DNA from: JAHBVL01 sp963712055
GTDB taxonomy: Bacteria > Chloroflexota > Chloroflexia > Thermomicrobiales > UBA6265
Reading direction: 5' to 3'
DNA length: 64,000 nucleotides
NCBI GenBank assembly: GCA_963712055.1
Contig: CAVQGN010000009.1
Span: 62,001 to 126,000 of the forward strand
Part shown: positions 26,400-34,825 of the stretch, in pieces
Layout of the letters: each line of letters opens with the position of its first letter
Numbering within the stretch: the first letter of the stretch is position 1
Position numbers and translations under genes: made by a program
The notes under the pieces: model-generated
The model's database searches: none
What the model was told of the DNA's origin: nothing
What the model saw: the letters and a program-made list of their open reading frames with translations, nothing else

Positions 26400-27943
26400 G
26401 CGAAATCTGCCGTTGGTTTGCCTGCTTCGATTGCGAACGTCGCGATGTCTTCGAAGGCCGCATCAGGCCGATCGACGCTTGCGGTTGCGCGGAACGTCGC
26501 CAGCAACCGCTCGCTGGACAAGTCGCAGATTGTGTAGCCATGCCTGAGATCGAGAAACCGGCTGGACGGATTCCCAGGTAACGCCAGTGCCAGCGCCGGA
26601 CCGAGAGGATTGCGAGCGGTGATCGAACTCGCGACCAGTTCGGCGCCTATTGCTGGTGAGTCGGGTTCAAGGAAATTGGCGTGGAGATCGTTGACCCAGG
26701 CCGAATGAACGTCGCCGCTGAGCACGACCAGGTTGCCAGTTGTATCCGGGTTGACCGCATCGAAAATGCGATTTCGAGCGAGCGGATATCCATCCCATTG
26801 GTCGTCGTTGAAGAGATCGTCACCACCCGGCTGAGGTACCCGCAATTCACCCATCATCACCTGCTGGCCCAGGATCTTCCAGCGTTCGGTTCCGTTCGCG
26901 AGGTGATCGGTGAGCCACGCTTCCTGATCGTTTCCGAGCATCGTTAGCGATGGATCGAGGGAGGCGTCGCAGCGTGGACCGATCGAATTGCCGCAAGGAT
27001 GTGGGGATCGATACTGGCGAGTGTCAAGGATCGAAAGCGAAACATCTCTGCTAAAGGAGAAGCGACGGGAGAGGGACAGGTTTGGACCTGCGGGGATCGA
27101 AGAAGAGCGCAACGGCATGTGCTCGTAGTAGGCCTGGTACGCCGCTGTCCTGCGAGCGACAAAAGCGCCTGGATCGAGACCGCTGCCACTCGTTTCCCCA
27201 GCGTAGTTGTTTTCGACCTCATGGTCATCCCAGGTGACGATCCAAGGATGCATCTGATGCGCACGCTGAAGGTCGGGATCGGTCCTATAGAGTGCGTGGC
27301 GGTTGCGGTAGTCATCGAGGGTGAGCACCTCGCCGCCGGTGTGCAAGCGGACGGGAGCGTTCTGCGCGGACTGGTAATCGGTGTCGGGGGGATATTCGTA
27401 GAAGTAGTCGCCAAGAAAAACGACGAAATCGATTGGCCGATCAGCAAGATCACGGTAGGCGCTGAAATAGCCGTGTTCCCAGTTTGCGCATGAACCAAAC
27501 GCGAAGCGAATCTGCTCGAGCGCCGAGTCCCGGGCCGGAGCGGTCCTGGTTCTGCCGACTGGGCTGATCGCGTCACCGACCAGAAAGCGATACCAGTAGG
27601 TTCGACCTGATTCGAGATTCTCAACCTCGATATGAAGTGAATGTGCCCACTGCGGGGTCGCTAATGCAATGCCGGATTGAACGATGGTGGTGAACGTATC
27701 GTCTAGCGCAATCTCCCAGCCGACGGGGACCTCCACCGGCTCGATCCCGCCACCGTTGAGGGGATCTGGAGCCAGCCGAGTCCAGAGGACAATCGACGTT
27801 GGGGTGGGATCGCCGGAGGCAACGCCGAGTGTGAAGGGGTCGAAACCGGGTTGAATCGCACTCTGGGCACGTGATCGCGTCATTCGACTGGCGCCAAGCA
27901 GACCGAGACTGGTGTGTAGGAGGAGTCGGCGGCGAGTAATCAT
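26396..27943 (-). CDS. phoD: PhoD-type alkaline phosphatase/phosphodiesterase
   Basis: A 515-residue exported enzyme. The N-terminus MITRRRLLLHTSLGLLG is a twin-arginine-type signal. An N-terminal Fn3-like domain (GVASGDPTPTSIVLWTRLAP to about 130) is followed by the PhoD metallophosphatase core: FAFGSCANWEHGYF, DFVVFLGDYFYEY, TWDDHEVENNYAG and VVLSGDVHSAW, the Fe/Ca ligand motifs. These enzymes release phosphate from phosphodiesters and monoesters outside the cell, usually under phosphate starvation. No Pho box was recognised. GGAGG lies 12 bases before the start. Confidence 0.9.
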   Translation of the reverse strand: MITRRRLLLHTSLGLLGASRMTRSRAQSAIQPGFDPFTLGVASGDPTPTSIVLWTRLAPDPLNGGGIEPVEVPVGWEIALDDTFTTIVQSGIALATPQWAHSLHIEVENLESGRTYWYRFLVGDAISPVGRTRTAPARDSALEQIRFAFGSCANWEHGYFSAYRDLADRPIDFVVFLGDYFYEYPPDTDYQSAQNAPVRLHTGGEVLTLDDYRNRHALYRTDPDLQRAHQMHPWIVTWDDHEVENNYAGETSGSGLDPGAFVARRTAAYQAYYEHMPLRSSSIPAGPNLSLSRRFSFSRDVSLSILDTRQYRSPHPCGNSIGPRCDASLDPSLTMLGNDQEAWLTDHLANGTERWKILGQQVMMGELRVPQPGGDDLFNDDQWDGYPLARNRIFDAVNPDTTGNLVVLSGDVHSAWVNDLHANFLEPDSPAIGAELVASSITARNPLGPALALALPGNPSSRFLDLRHGYTICDLSSERLLATFRATASVDRPDAAFEDIATFAIEAGKPTADFA

Positions 27944-27995
27944 GGACCTGACGTTCCTCCGGATCGACCGAGTTCAAAAATGTTTGAAGATATCC

Positions 27996-28503
27996 TCAGA
28001 GGGTTGCCCGTGAGATTACTAGCGTCTCACAAATTGTCTGGATATCATTCGAGTTGTCGGCATAGAGCTGCTGCGCCAGAGCCAGTTTCTTCGGATCTGC
28101 GAGTTTCTTGGGTCGTCCCCCTACTCTCCCCCTGGCTCGAGTCGCCGTCACCCCTAACTCAGCCAGTTCGCCAAAGACATGGAATTTCAACTTCCCACCA
28201 GGGGTCGTCGTGTCGAACTCTTCAGTGAGACTTTGGAACTCGATTCCCTGCACTTTTAGCATCGCAACGGGCTCTATGTGATGCTTCAGCGATCGCCCCA
28301 GTCGATCGAGGTGCCAGCCAACCAGGGCGTCGTCCTTCCGTATGAAAGATCCATAGGAGCGTTTCTTCAAGTCCTGGACGATCGGCCTTCGCGACACTGC
28401 CGACTTCCTCGAGAATGCGATCGCAGCCCACGGCGGTGAGCGCGTCGCGTTGCAGATCGAGGGTCTGTTCTCCGGTGGAGATTCCGGTGTAGCCAATTTG
28501 CAT
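27996..28503 (-). pseudogene. Broken serine recombinase (resolvase/invertase family)
   Basis: The 28503 frame reads MQIGYTGISTGEQTLDLQRD then DRPGLEETLL, the N-terminus of a small Tn3/Hin-type resolvase. Between about 28354 and 28337 the match jumps to another frame: RKDDALVGWHLDRLGRSLKH, then FHVFGELAE and RGRVGGRPKKL, and an HTH ending in ISRATL where intact proteins continue (usually YRYL). So there is one frameshift and an early stop. The arginine of the usual ARVST active-site motif is also lost (TGIST), while the serine stays. The LDRLGRS arginines remain. It is a dead relic of a mobile element, next to an inverted repeat and a 24-bp dyad. Confidence 0.85.
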
Positions 28504-29135
28504 ATGCCTATCGTCTCAAAACTCGGAATCTAGCGCAAGTAGCAATAGGCTGGTTCTGAGATGAGTTCTGGAACAGAAACACATGCTGAAGGGTGACGAT
28601 ATTCGGTGGTCGGCGGAGGAGTCTCAAAAACGAACGTTTTCGAGAGCACTGCGACGGGACGGGGGCAGTGGGGCCTCCGGTCGTTGTCGTGTATAGCAGG
28701 CAATGGGCGAATGGCAAATGGCGCCGGGCACCGGGGTCGTGTACGCCCACGGCCTTGTTGACGTCACCTCCGGCGGGGATTGCACTCTAGAAGGCGCTGA
28801 CCGCAAGGGGCGAACGCCAGGGCAATGCGATGCTCTCTTCGCCTTATCATTGGCGGAAATTCTGACCGCCTCAGCGCACAGTCAGGCGACGAGGTGTCCT
28901 TCGTCGTTGCTCGGCCGAGCCGTTTCGACCTTCCCAATATTCTGATCCAGTTTGAGTATCCAATTCCAACGATGACACCCAAGGCGAAATCCATGGCGCT
29001 GAAAACCCTCCGGAAGGCGAGTTTCGAGTCGAAATAGGAATCAGGTCCTAGAACATTCGGGAGTCTGGCCTGATGGCATCTCAATGCCCTTGAGCTAGTC
29101 TGGATTCTCGGAACTGAACTCGCTGGGAGAAAGCC
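28504..29135. other. Intergenic relic region beside the broken resolvase
   Basis: About 630 bases with no recognisable gene. GTCTCAAAAC (28513-28522) and GTTCTGAGAT (28553-28562) form an imperfect inverted pair (8 of 10) directly upstream of the resolvase start, the usual place of a res site. A 24-bp dyad follows at 28622-28645. The short frames on both strands up to 29135 show no domain and are probably chance or eroded sequence. Confidence 0.5.
28622..28645. repeat. Dispersed 24-bp dyad, copy A
   Basis: Near-palindrome of the form TCTCAAAAAC-GA-ACGTTTTCGAGA, 120 bases upstream of the broken resolvase. Similar copies are at 32577-32600 (20 of 24 identical) and 38742-38765 (19 of 24). GTCTC followed by A-rich sequence recalls the terminal repeats of Tn3/Tn21-type transposons, but this is only a resemblance. 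Confidence 0.6.
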
Positions 29136-29759
29136 ATGACATTCGAAGAAACGGTCAACAAGCTGGTTGGATTCACGATGATCGTTGGACCGATATTGCT
29201 GGTCATCTCGACCGCTCTCATGGCGACCGACAAGCTCGTTCCCGGCATCATTCGCGGGTTTTATGGGGGCGTGTTGCTGCTCGTTGCCTGTCTCAAGCTC
29301 GGCCTGGTGGTGGGACGGAACTCCGGCAAGCTCGGAGCTGCATGTCTGGTCGCCGGCTTGCTGGGTGGTGTGGTTTTTATCGCGGCTACTATCGAGAAGT
29401 TGACCCGGGAGATGCTCGTACGTGAAGGCGTTTCCGAAGCGGCCCTCGATGCGGTCATAGAGGAAGTTCCCTGGCAGCTCGGACTCATCTGGATCAACGG
29501 GTTACTCTTTCCATTGTCCTGGATACTAATCGGCGCTGGCTTGCTTCGTAGCAAAATCGTTAACCGCTGGGAGGCAACAGCCTTAATCGCAGTAGGGCCT
29601 TCCTTCTTTGTCTTTCAGGGACTCGGATTCTTCACAGACGTGGGCCTCGTCATTTCGATGATCTTATTGCTCATCGGAATCGCGCCGATCGGATTTCGCA
29701 TGATAGGTGCCGGCCCGTCAAACTTCGGCGTTGAAGAACCTTCACCGGCCAGTATGTAA
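29136..29759 (+). CDS. Membrane protein of unknown function
   Basis: A 207-residue protein with six likely membrane helices (for example FTMIVGPILLVISTALMA, GFYGGVLLLVACLKLGLVVG, ACLVAGLLGGVVFIAATI and FFTDVGLVISMILLLIGIAPIGF). No family is recognised. It precedes the sensor kinase by 43 bases on the same strand and could be its accessory or cargo. Confidence 0.65.
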   Translation: MTFEETVNKLVGFTMIVGPILLVISTALMATDKLVPGIIRGFYGGVLLLVACLKLGLVVGRNSGKLGAACLVAGLLGGVVFIAATIEKLTREMLVREGVSEAALDAVIEEVPWQLGLIWINGLLFPLSWILIGAGLLRSKIVNRWEATALIAVGPSFFVFQGLGFFTDVGLVISMILLLIGIAPIGFRMIGAGPSNFGVEEPSPASM

Positions 29760-29802
29760 ACGTAAAGGATGAGTCGTATCGGTTAGCCGATCGGGAATCG
29801 TC

Positions 29803-31980
29803 ATGGCGCACGCACTGGAAAACAACAACGGTTCACCTGCGACCCCGCACTCGGTGGCGCGAAATCAAGCAAACCGCCTGATCCGCGTGGCCTGGTGGAC
29901 TGTGACACTCGTTCTAACTGGATCGTTCGCGATCGCCATTGTCGCCCGGTACGACGAGCTGCGGCGGCCTTGCGAGACAGTCGAGCAAAGTCGGGATTGC
30001 GGCTACTACGTTCTCACGCCAAATCAAGCGGAGATGCTGAACAACCTGGGTCTTAGCCTCGACTTCTACGCGATCTACATGCTCGCTGTGGATTCGCTTC
30101 CTGCGATCTCCTTTGTCTCACTGGCAGTGTTCATTGTTCTGCGCCGACCAGACGACCGAGTTGCTACGGCAATATCTATGGGATTGATCGCAACCGGTCT
30201 CGCGATTGGTCCCGAGGTTCTCTGGTCGCTCGACAGGGCATATCCCGGAGTTGGTGACTACTGGCTATCGCTGATTTACCTTCTCGCCATTCCGGCATTC
30301 GTCTATGTCAATGCCACGTTTCCGAACGGGCGTTTCGAACCGCGCTGGATGAGATGGGCGGCGATTGGCATGATGACCTGCTTGCTGGCATCGATTCTGC
30401 TGGAGTTGCTGACTGGCAGGACAACGGATAACGGGTTGGTATCGGGCCTGGTCGTTGCGGGCTTGACCCTCTGGCTCTCGTTGATAGCGGGTCAGTTCTA
30501 TCGGTATCGAAGGCACTTTTCTCGAATCGAACGTCAGCAAATGAAGTGGGTGCTGTTTGGATTGCTTTGCTTTGCGGTTGGCGGCGTGACCTGGGCACTT
30601 CTCTTCGACGGGCGGCTCGTCGACAGCGAAACGACACAGGTCTGGCACTATCTGGTTGTGTTTCCGTTGTTGATTAGTGTCGCTGTGGTGCTTCCAGTGA
30701 CGATGACATTCGCCATTCTCCGCCATCACCTCTACGACATCGATGTCATCCTCAATCGAACCCTCGTCTATCTCATCCTGACTTCGGTAGTCGTGGCGAC
30801 GTATGTCCTCGTCGTTGGAGGAGTCGGCACGGCGGTCCATGACCGTGGGAACTCCTGGTTACCGTTCGTAGCCGCAGGGCTCATCGCGGTGCTCATTCAC
30901 CTGCTGCGCGACCGGATCCAGCGGGGAGTGAACCGATTGATGTTTGGCGCCCGTGATGAGCCCTACACGGTACTCACCGAACTTGGTCGCGATCTGAGCT
31001 CGACCGCGCATCCGGACACGGCGCTTCAGCGAACAGTCGAATCGATCGGTTCGGCGCTGAAGTTGCCATATGCGGAGATCGATCTCAAAAAGGAATCGGG
31101 ATTCAAGACGGTCGCATCGTATGGTTCGCCTGTTACCGAACCGCTTTCGATTCCGATGATGTATCAAGGCGAGTCTGTTGGAAGGCTCCTCGTATCACCT
31201 CGTTCGCCATCCGAACAGTTCACCGAAAACGAACGTCGTCTACTCGGCGACATCGCGGTTCAGGCCGCTGCTGTCGCCGCATCAGTGCAGTTCACTCAGG
31301 CAGTTCAGCGAGCCCGCGAAAGCCTGGTCTTCGCCCGGGAGGAGGAACGGCTCCGCATTCGCCGCGACCTCCACGATGGTCTCGGGCCGACACTGGCAAC
31401 CCAGACGCTCAATCTCGACGCTGCCATCGACTTGCTGCCCGATGACCCTGATTCCGCGAGTAAGTCACTGCATCAGATCAAAAAACAGAACGCGGAGCTG
31501 ATCGGTGACATTCGGCGACTCGTCTATGAGCTGCGCCCGCCGGCGCTTGACGAGCTGCATCTCGTCGGGGCAATTCGGTCTCACGCTGCCCAGCTCGATA
31601 CCAGCAATGCCCTCAGCATCGCTGTCGAAGCCCAACCAGACCCACTGCCGGAGCTTCCAGCCGCGGTCGAAGTTGCCATGTACCGGGTTGTCGAAGAGGC
31701 GATCACCAACGTCCTCCGCCACGCAAGAGCCAGAAAGTGCCAAGTCGGCTTGCGTGTTGTCACCAATTCTCCTCGAGCGCTGGCCCTGGAGATTGAGGAC
31801 GACGGCATTGGTATTCCAGACAAACCTCATTCGGGCATTGGAATGCGGTCGATGCGCGAGCGTATCGAGGAACTCGGCGGCCAATTCCGGGTCGAGGACC
31901 TCTCGGGTGGCGGGACACGCATATCAGCCTCGATCCCGCTTATCGACAGTCCTTCGTCTCAAAGGGGAGAGGTCCTATGA
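29803..31980 (+). CDS. Membrane sensor histidine kinase, NarL/DegS type (HisKA_3)
   Basis: A 725-residue kinase. About eight membrane helices occupy residues 25-370, a GAF-like domain spans about 390-500 (ERRLLGDIAVQAAAVAASVQFTQ at its end), the HisKA_3 box is ARREEERLRIRRDLHDGLGPTLA-like with phospho-acceptor H524, and the HATPase ends DDGIGIPDKPHSGIGMRSMRERIEELGG...GGGTRI. The stop overlaps the next start by ATGA, the standard coupling to a LuxR-type response regulator. That regulator is broken here, so the kinase may be without its partner. The extracellular signal is unknown. The kinase itself appears intact. Confidence 0.85.
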   Translation: MAHALENNNGSPATPHSVARNQANRLIRVAWWTVTLVLTGSFAIAIVARYDELRRPCETVEQSRDCGYYVLTPNQAEMLNNLGLSLDFYAIYMLAVDSLPAISFVSLAVFIVLRRPDDRVATAISMGLIATGLAIGPEVLWSLDRAYPGVGDYWLSLIYLLAIPAFVYVNATFPNGRFEPRWMRWAAIGMMTCLLASILLELLTGRTTDNGLVSGLVVAGLTLWLSLIAGQFYRYRRHFSRIERQQMKWVLFGLLCFAVGGVTWALLFDGRLVDSETTQVWHYLVVFPLLISVAVVLPVTMTFAILRHHLYDIDVILNRTLVYLILTSVVVATYVLVVGGVGTAVHDRGNSWLPFVAAGLIAVLIHLLRDRIQRGVNRLMFGARDEPYTVLTELGRDLSSTAHPDTALQRTVESIGSALKLPYAEIDLKKESGFKTVASYGSPVTEPLSIPMMYQGESVGRLLVSPRSPSEQFTENERRLLGDIAVQAAAVAASVQFTQAVQRARESLVFAREEERLRIRRDLHDGLGPTLATQTLNLDAAIDLLPDDPDSASKSLHQIKKQNAELIGDIRRLVYELRPPALDELHLVGAIRSHAAQLDTSNALSIAVEAQPDPLPELPAAVEVAMYRVVEEAITNVLRHARARKCQVGLRVVTNSPRALALEIEDDGIGIPDKPHSGIGMRSMRERIEELGGQFRVEDLSGGGTRISASIPLIDSPSSQRGEVL

Positions 31981-32565
31981 CTGGGGATCGTGCTCGAATT
32001 CGCGTGCTCGTCGCCGACGATCACACCCTTTTCCGTGAAGGTGTCATGACGATGCTCGAAAAGAGCCCCGATACCGAACCGGTCGGAGGCGCCGGAAACG
32101 GCGGCGAGGCGGTCGCCCAGGCGAATGCGCTCGAGCCGGAAGTGATCCTGATGGACATCATGATGCCGGGGATGAATGGCATCGAGGCAACCGAAGCGAT
32201 ACTCAGTGTTCATCCCGGACACTCGAATCGTCACGTTGACCATGCTCGAAGATGACGATTCGCTCTTCTCGGCGATGCGGGCCGGGGCCGCGGATACATC
32301 CTCAAGGGCGCCGACCGCGCCGAGATGCTGCGGACCATTCGAGCAGTCTCTTCCGGCGAGGCGCTGTTCGGCGGACCGATCGCCGATCGTATCAGCACCT
32401 TTTTCAGAACTGGCAACGTCTCCAACTCATCGGTGTCTAAGCCATCCGGAGCTGATCGAACGGAGCGCGGATAACCTCGGAACGAGTCGTGGTGGACTCA
32501 GTGTCCCGAGCTGCGACGCTCAAGGCATTCTCCCCCTGGCCATTGGACGCGGTCAAGTTCACTAA
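31977..32565 (+). pseudogene. Broken NarL/LuxR response regulator
   Basis: The first frame gives a good receiver start (RVLVADDHTLFREGV, VILMDIMMPGMNGIEA) but hits TGA at 32253-32255. One extra base near 32216 shifts the match to DTRIVTLTMLEDDDSLFSAMRAGA in the next frame. A missing base near 32290 returns it to the first frame (GYILKGADRAEMLRTIRAVSSGEALFGGPIADRI), which ends at 32474. The HTH is only a shadow in a further frame (HPELIER where FPELTERE is usual). At least three shifts and an eroded DNA-binding domain make assembly error an unlikely full explanation. The end given is approximate. Confidence 0.8.
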
Positions 32566-32999
32566 CGTTCCTCGCGTCTCTAAAACCACCGTTTTCGCGA
32601 CGCTGAGCCCGACTAGCAGTAACTCCGCTGGTTCCCATTGTCGCAGCTGACCCCTATTCGTGCGGTCTCGGAGACAGACATGTTCATTGCGCATCGTTCA
32701 GCTTGATCTGGCACTCCAGGTTAGGCCGCTACGGTCCTCAATATCGGCTGTGGGACCTCCGATGGAACTGCCGACAACGCTGGCAGCGTGATTGATCTCG
32801 GTGCCGTCGATCGTCTGGCACCGCACCGACGAAGCCGATGTCAATGATCGAGGAAGGCGCTACCAGGATTCGACCATATGCTTTGCTGTGAACTCACCAA
32901 GGGGAGGCAGGGAATCAGTGCCACCTATGATCTGGCGGGCACTGGTTGTGGCTCCCCTTTTCCATAGAGATACAGTTGTTCGCCCGCCAATGTGATTCG
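32566..32999. other. Intergenic region after broken regulator
   Basis: About 430 bases. It begins with the second 24-bp dyad. A plus frame at 32792-32995 and the complementary reading show no domain I recognise. Probably decayed coding sequence. Confidence 0.4.
32577..32600. repeat. Dispersed 24-bp dyad, copy B
   Basis: TCTCTAAAACCACCGTTTTC followed by GCGA; it matches copy A at 20 of 24 positions. CGACGCTGAG continues to the right, which recalls the ACGCTAAG end of Tn3-family inverted repeats. It lies within the eroded 3' end of the response regulator relic. Confidence 0.55.
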
Positions 33000-33478
33000 T
33001 CAGCGCTCTGGAACCGGCAGCGATTCAAACGAAATCCGCTGGCCGCTAAAAAAGCCTTCTCCTGACTCAAGTCCCATTTCCCACACTGTCGGGCCGCTCA
33101 GGCCGGCTCCGGAATCATCGACTTCAATCGACCACCACACCGTCATTTTCTCCGGACTCATCTGTGGGGCATCGGGATTCGCATTGGGAAAGATGACAAT
33201 GACCTCGACGGACCGTGTTCCAGTTTCTCGCCAGATGCCTAACGCACTTCCGAGCCCGAGTGCGTTCACTTCCTGGTAGGTCCCATCGGCATGGAACATC
33301 ACGTGTCCTCCTGGAGGAATCCCCAGATCCAGAAGCCCACGACGGGATGCTCTTCCATCTGCTCGTCCTGCGCCCGCGTCATTGCTGAGGTCCCTAGCAC
33401 AGCCGAAGCCGCCAGGCCCAAGCCGGTCACACCCTTCATCACGTCCCGTCGGGTTACCTGAGCTCGCTGCGTTGCCAT
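33000..33478 (-). pseudogene. Tat-exported small beta-barrel-like protein, frameshifted
   Basis: Start at the ATG at 33478 with AGAGGA 8 bases upstream. The product opens with a twin-arginine signal (TRRDVMKGVTGLGLAASAVLG) and HPVVGFWIWGFLQEDT, then stops at 33299. Reading continues in another frame from an ATG overlapping that stop (TGATG, 33300-33304): MFHADGTYQEVNALGLGSALGIWRETG. 'HP.VG.W...FHADGT' in one polypeptide is a familiar pattern of small exported lipocalin-like proteins, so one base change has split the gene. Alternatives are a sequencing error or translational restart at TGATG, which would leave the second half without a signal peptide. Confidence 0.65.
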
Positions 33479-33859
33479 CACGACATTCCTCTCACGATTG
33501 CATGCGATTCCGTTGCCAGTTATGACGAACAACCACCTCGATAGGTTACGCGGCGTCTTGCTCGCCGAAAACCATGAGCCCAATAACCGGACGAGTGCAG
33601 TGCCCATCCAGATATCGTGGCCGCGTTTTGGAGCTGCGTTGCCGCCCGGGGAATTGGCGATCTTTCGCGCAGCGTCTCGATTCAAAGCTACTTGGACATG
33701 GCGATTAGACAGGCAGATCGACGCATCGTCAGCGCTGCTTGCGAACCGATGATGTCATCGATCCGCGGAGACGTCTTGCCCCAATGCGATCAGAGTGTCG
33801 TACCATAGGCCAAACCCCAGTCGACACCGGCACCATGTCGAGTTCAAAAGGAGAGGTCT
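33479..33859. other. Divergent intergenic region
   Basis: About 380 bases between the Tat-protein relic (minus) and the cupredoxin gene (plus). The longer minus frame across it has no signal-like or domain content before the ATG at 33478 and is not credible as coding. It should contain both promoters; none stands out. AAAAGGAG at the right end is the cupredoxin ribosome-binding site. Confidence 0.4.
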
Positions 33860-34744
33860 ATGCACCCGTCATCATCACCAGCGCGCTCTATCCTGGCATT
33901 CGCCGCCGCGATCGCACTCCTCGTTGCTTCGATAGCGGCTGGTGCCACAGTCCAGCGTGCCATCGCCCAGGACGGGGCGTCCGCGGGACATCCGAGCCAC
34001 CTCCACAAAGGCACCTGCGATCAGCCTGGTGAAATCACCATTCCGCTCGGCACTATCGGCAATGACTACATCAACTTCTGGGATCCGGCTGCCACCGTTG
34101 AGTCCGTCGGGAGCGAATCAGCCGTCACGGTTATCTCAGCGTCTACGCCGATCGACGCGCCTCTTTCGGCTTTCATCGATTCCGAGCATATGCTGATGGT
34201 GCACGAGAGTGAGGACAATCTCCAGAACTTCATTGCCTGCGGAAACGTTGGCGGCAATCTGGTCAACGGAACCGATCTCCAGTTCGGCATCGAGCCACTG
34301 AACAATTCTGGTGTTTCCGGTATCGCCTGGCTGATCGACGATGGCGACGGAAGCTCAACGCTTCACGTGTTCCTGGTTGGTGGTGACGAGTCTGAGGCAG
34401 TCGAGCCAGCATCCGAAGCAACGCCCGACACCGCTGCGCAGGAGGGCGAGGAGCCAGCCGACGGCGATTCCGCGGAGGGAGCCGCGACAACCCTTGAGGT
34501 GACCATCGCCGACTTTGCCTTCACGCCATCGAACCTTGAGGTCTCAGTGGGAGATACGGTGACCTGGACAAACACGGACAGGGTTCCGCACACAGTAACC
34601 CAGGATCCCTCCGGCAGCGGATTTCAGTCTGGGACGATCGCGAGTGGCGAATCCTTTTCGTTTACGTTCGAGGAAGCTGGGGAGTTCACGTACTTCTGCG
34701 AGTTCCATCCCAACATGACGGGAACGATCGTGGTCACCGAGTAA
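33860..34744 (+). CDS. Exported type-1 copper protein (plastocyanin/azurin-like)
   Basis: A 294-residue exported protein. A signal peptide (LAFAAAIALLVASIAAGATV) is followed by a domain of about 130 residues with HPSHLHKGTCDQPGE and later FIACG, then an acidic linker, then a C-terminal cupredoxin (about 210-294). The copper ligands are all present: H244 in VPHTV, C280, H283 and M286 in YFCEFHPNM. It probably carries electrons outside the membrane; a donor to the caa3 oxidase encoded about 11 kb away is possible but unproven. AAAAGGAG lies 8 bases before the start. It stands intact among broken neighbours. Confidence 0.85.
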   Translation: MHPSSSPARSILAFAAAIALLVASIAAGATVQRAIAQDGASAGHPSHLHKGTCDQPGEITIPLGTIGNDYINFWDPAATVESVGSESAVTVISASTPIDAPLSAFIDSEHMLMVHESEDNLQNFIACGNVGGNLVNGTDLQFGIEPLNNSGVSGIAWLIDDGDGSSTLHVFLVGGDESEAVEPASEATPDTAAQEGEEPADGDSAEGAATTLEVTIADFAFTPSNLEVSVGDTVTWTNTDRVPHTVTQDPSGSGFQSGTIASGESFSFTFEEAGEFTYFCEFHPNMTGTIVVTE

Positions 34745-34825
34745 CGAATGCAGGGAACCGTTTCCAGCGACAGATCATTGAAGCCGTGCTGGAAGCTCTC
34801 GAGAAATCTTCTTGAGGCAATTGAC

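Noticed and set aside
28703..29084. Short frames on both strands beside the dead resolvase
   Set aside because: No matching family, no ribosome-binding site, and the two strands' frames mirror each other.
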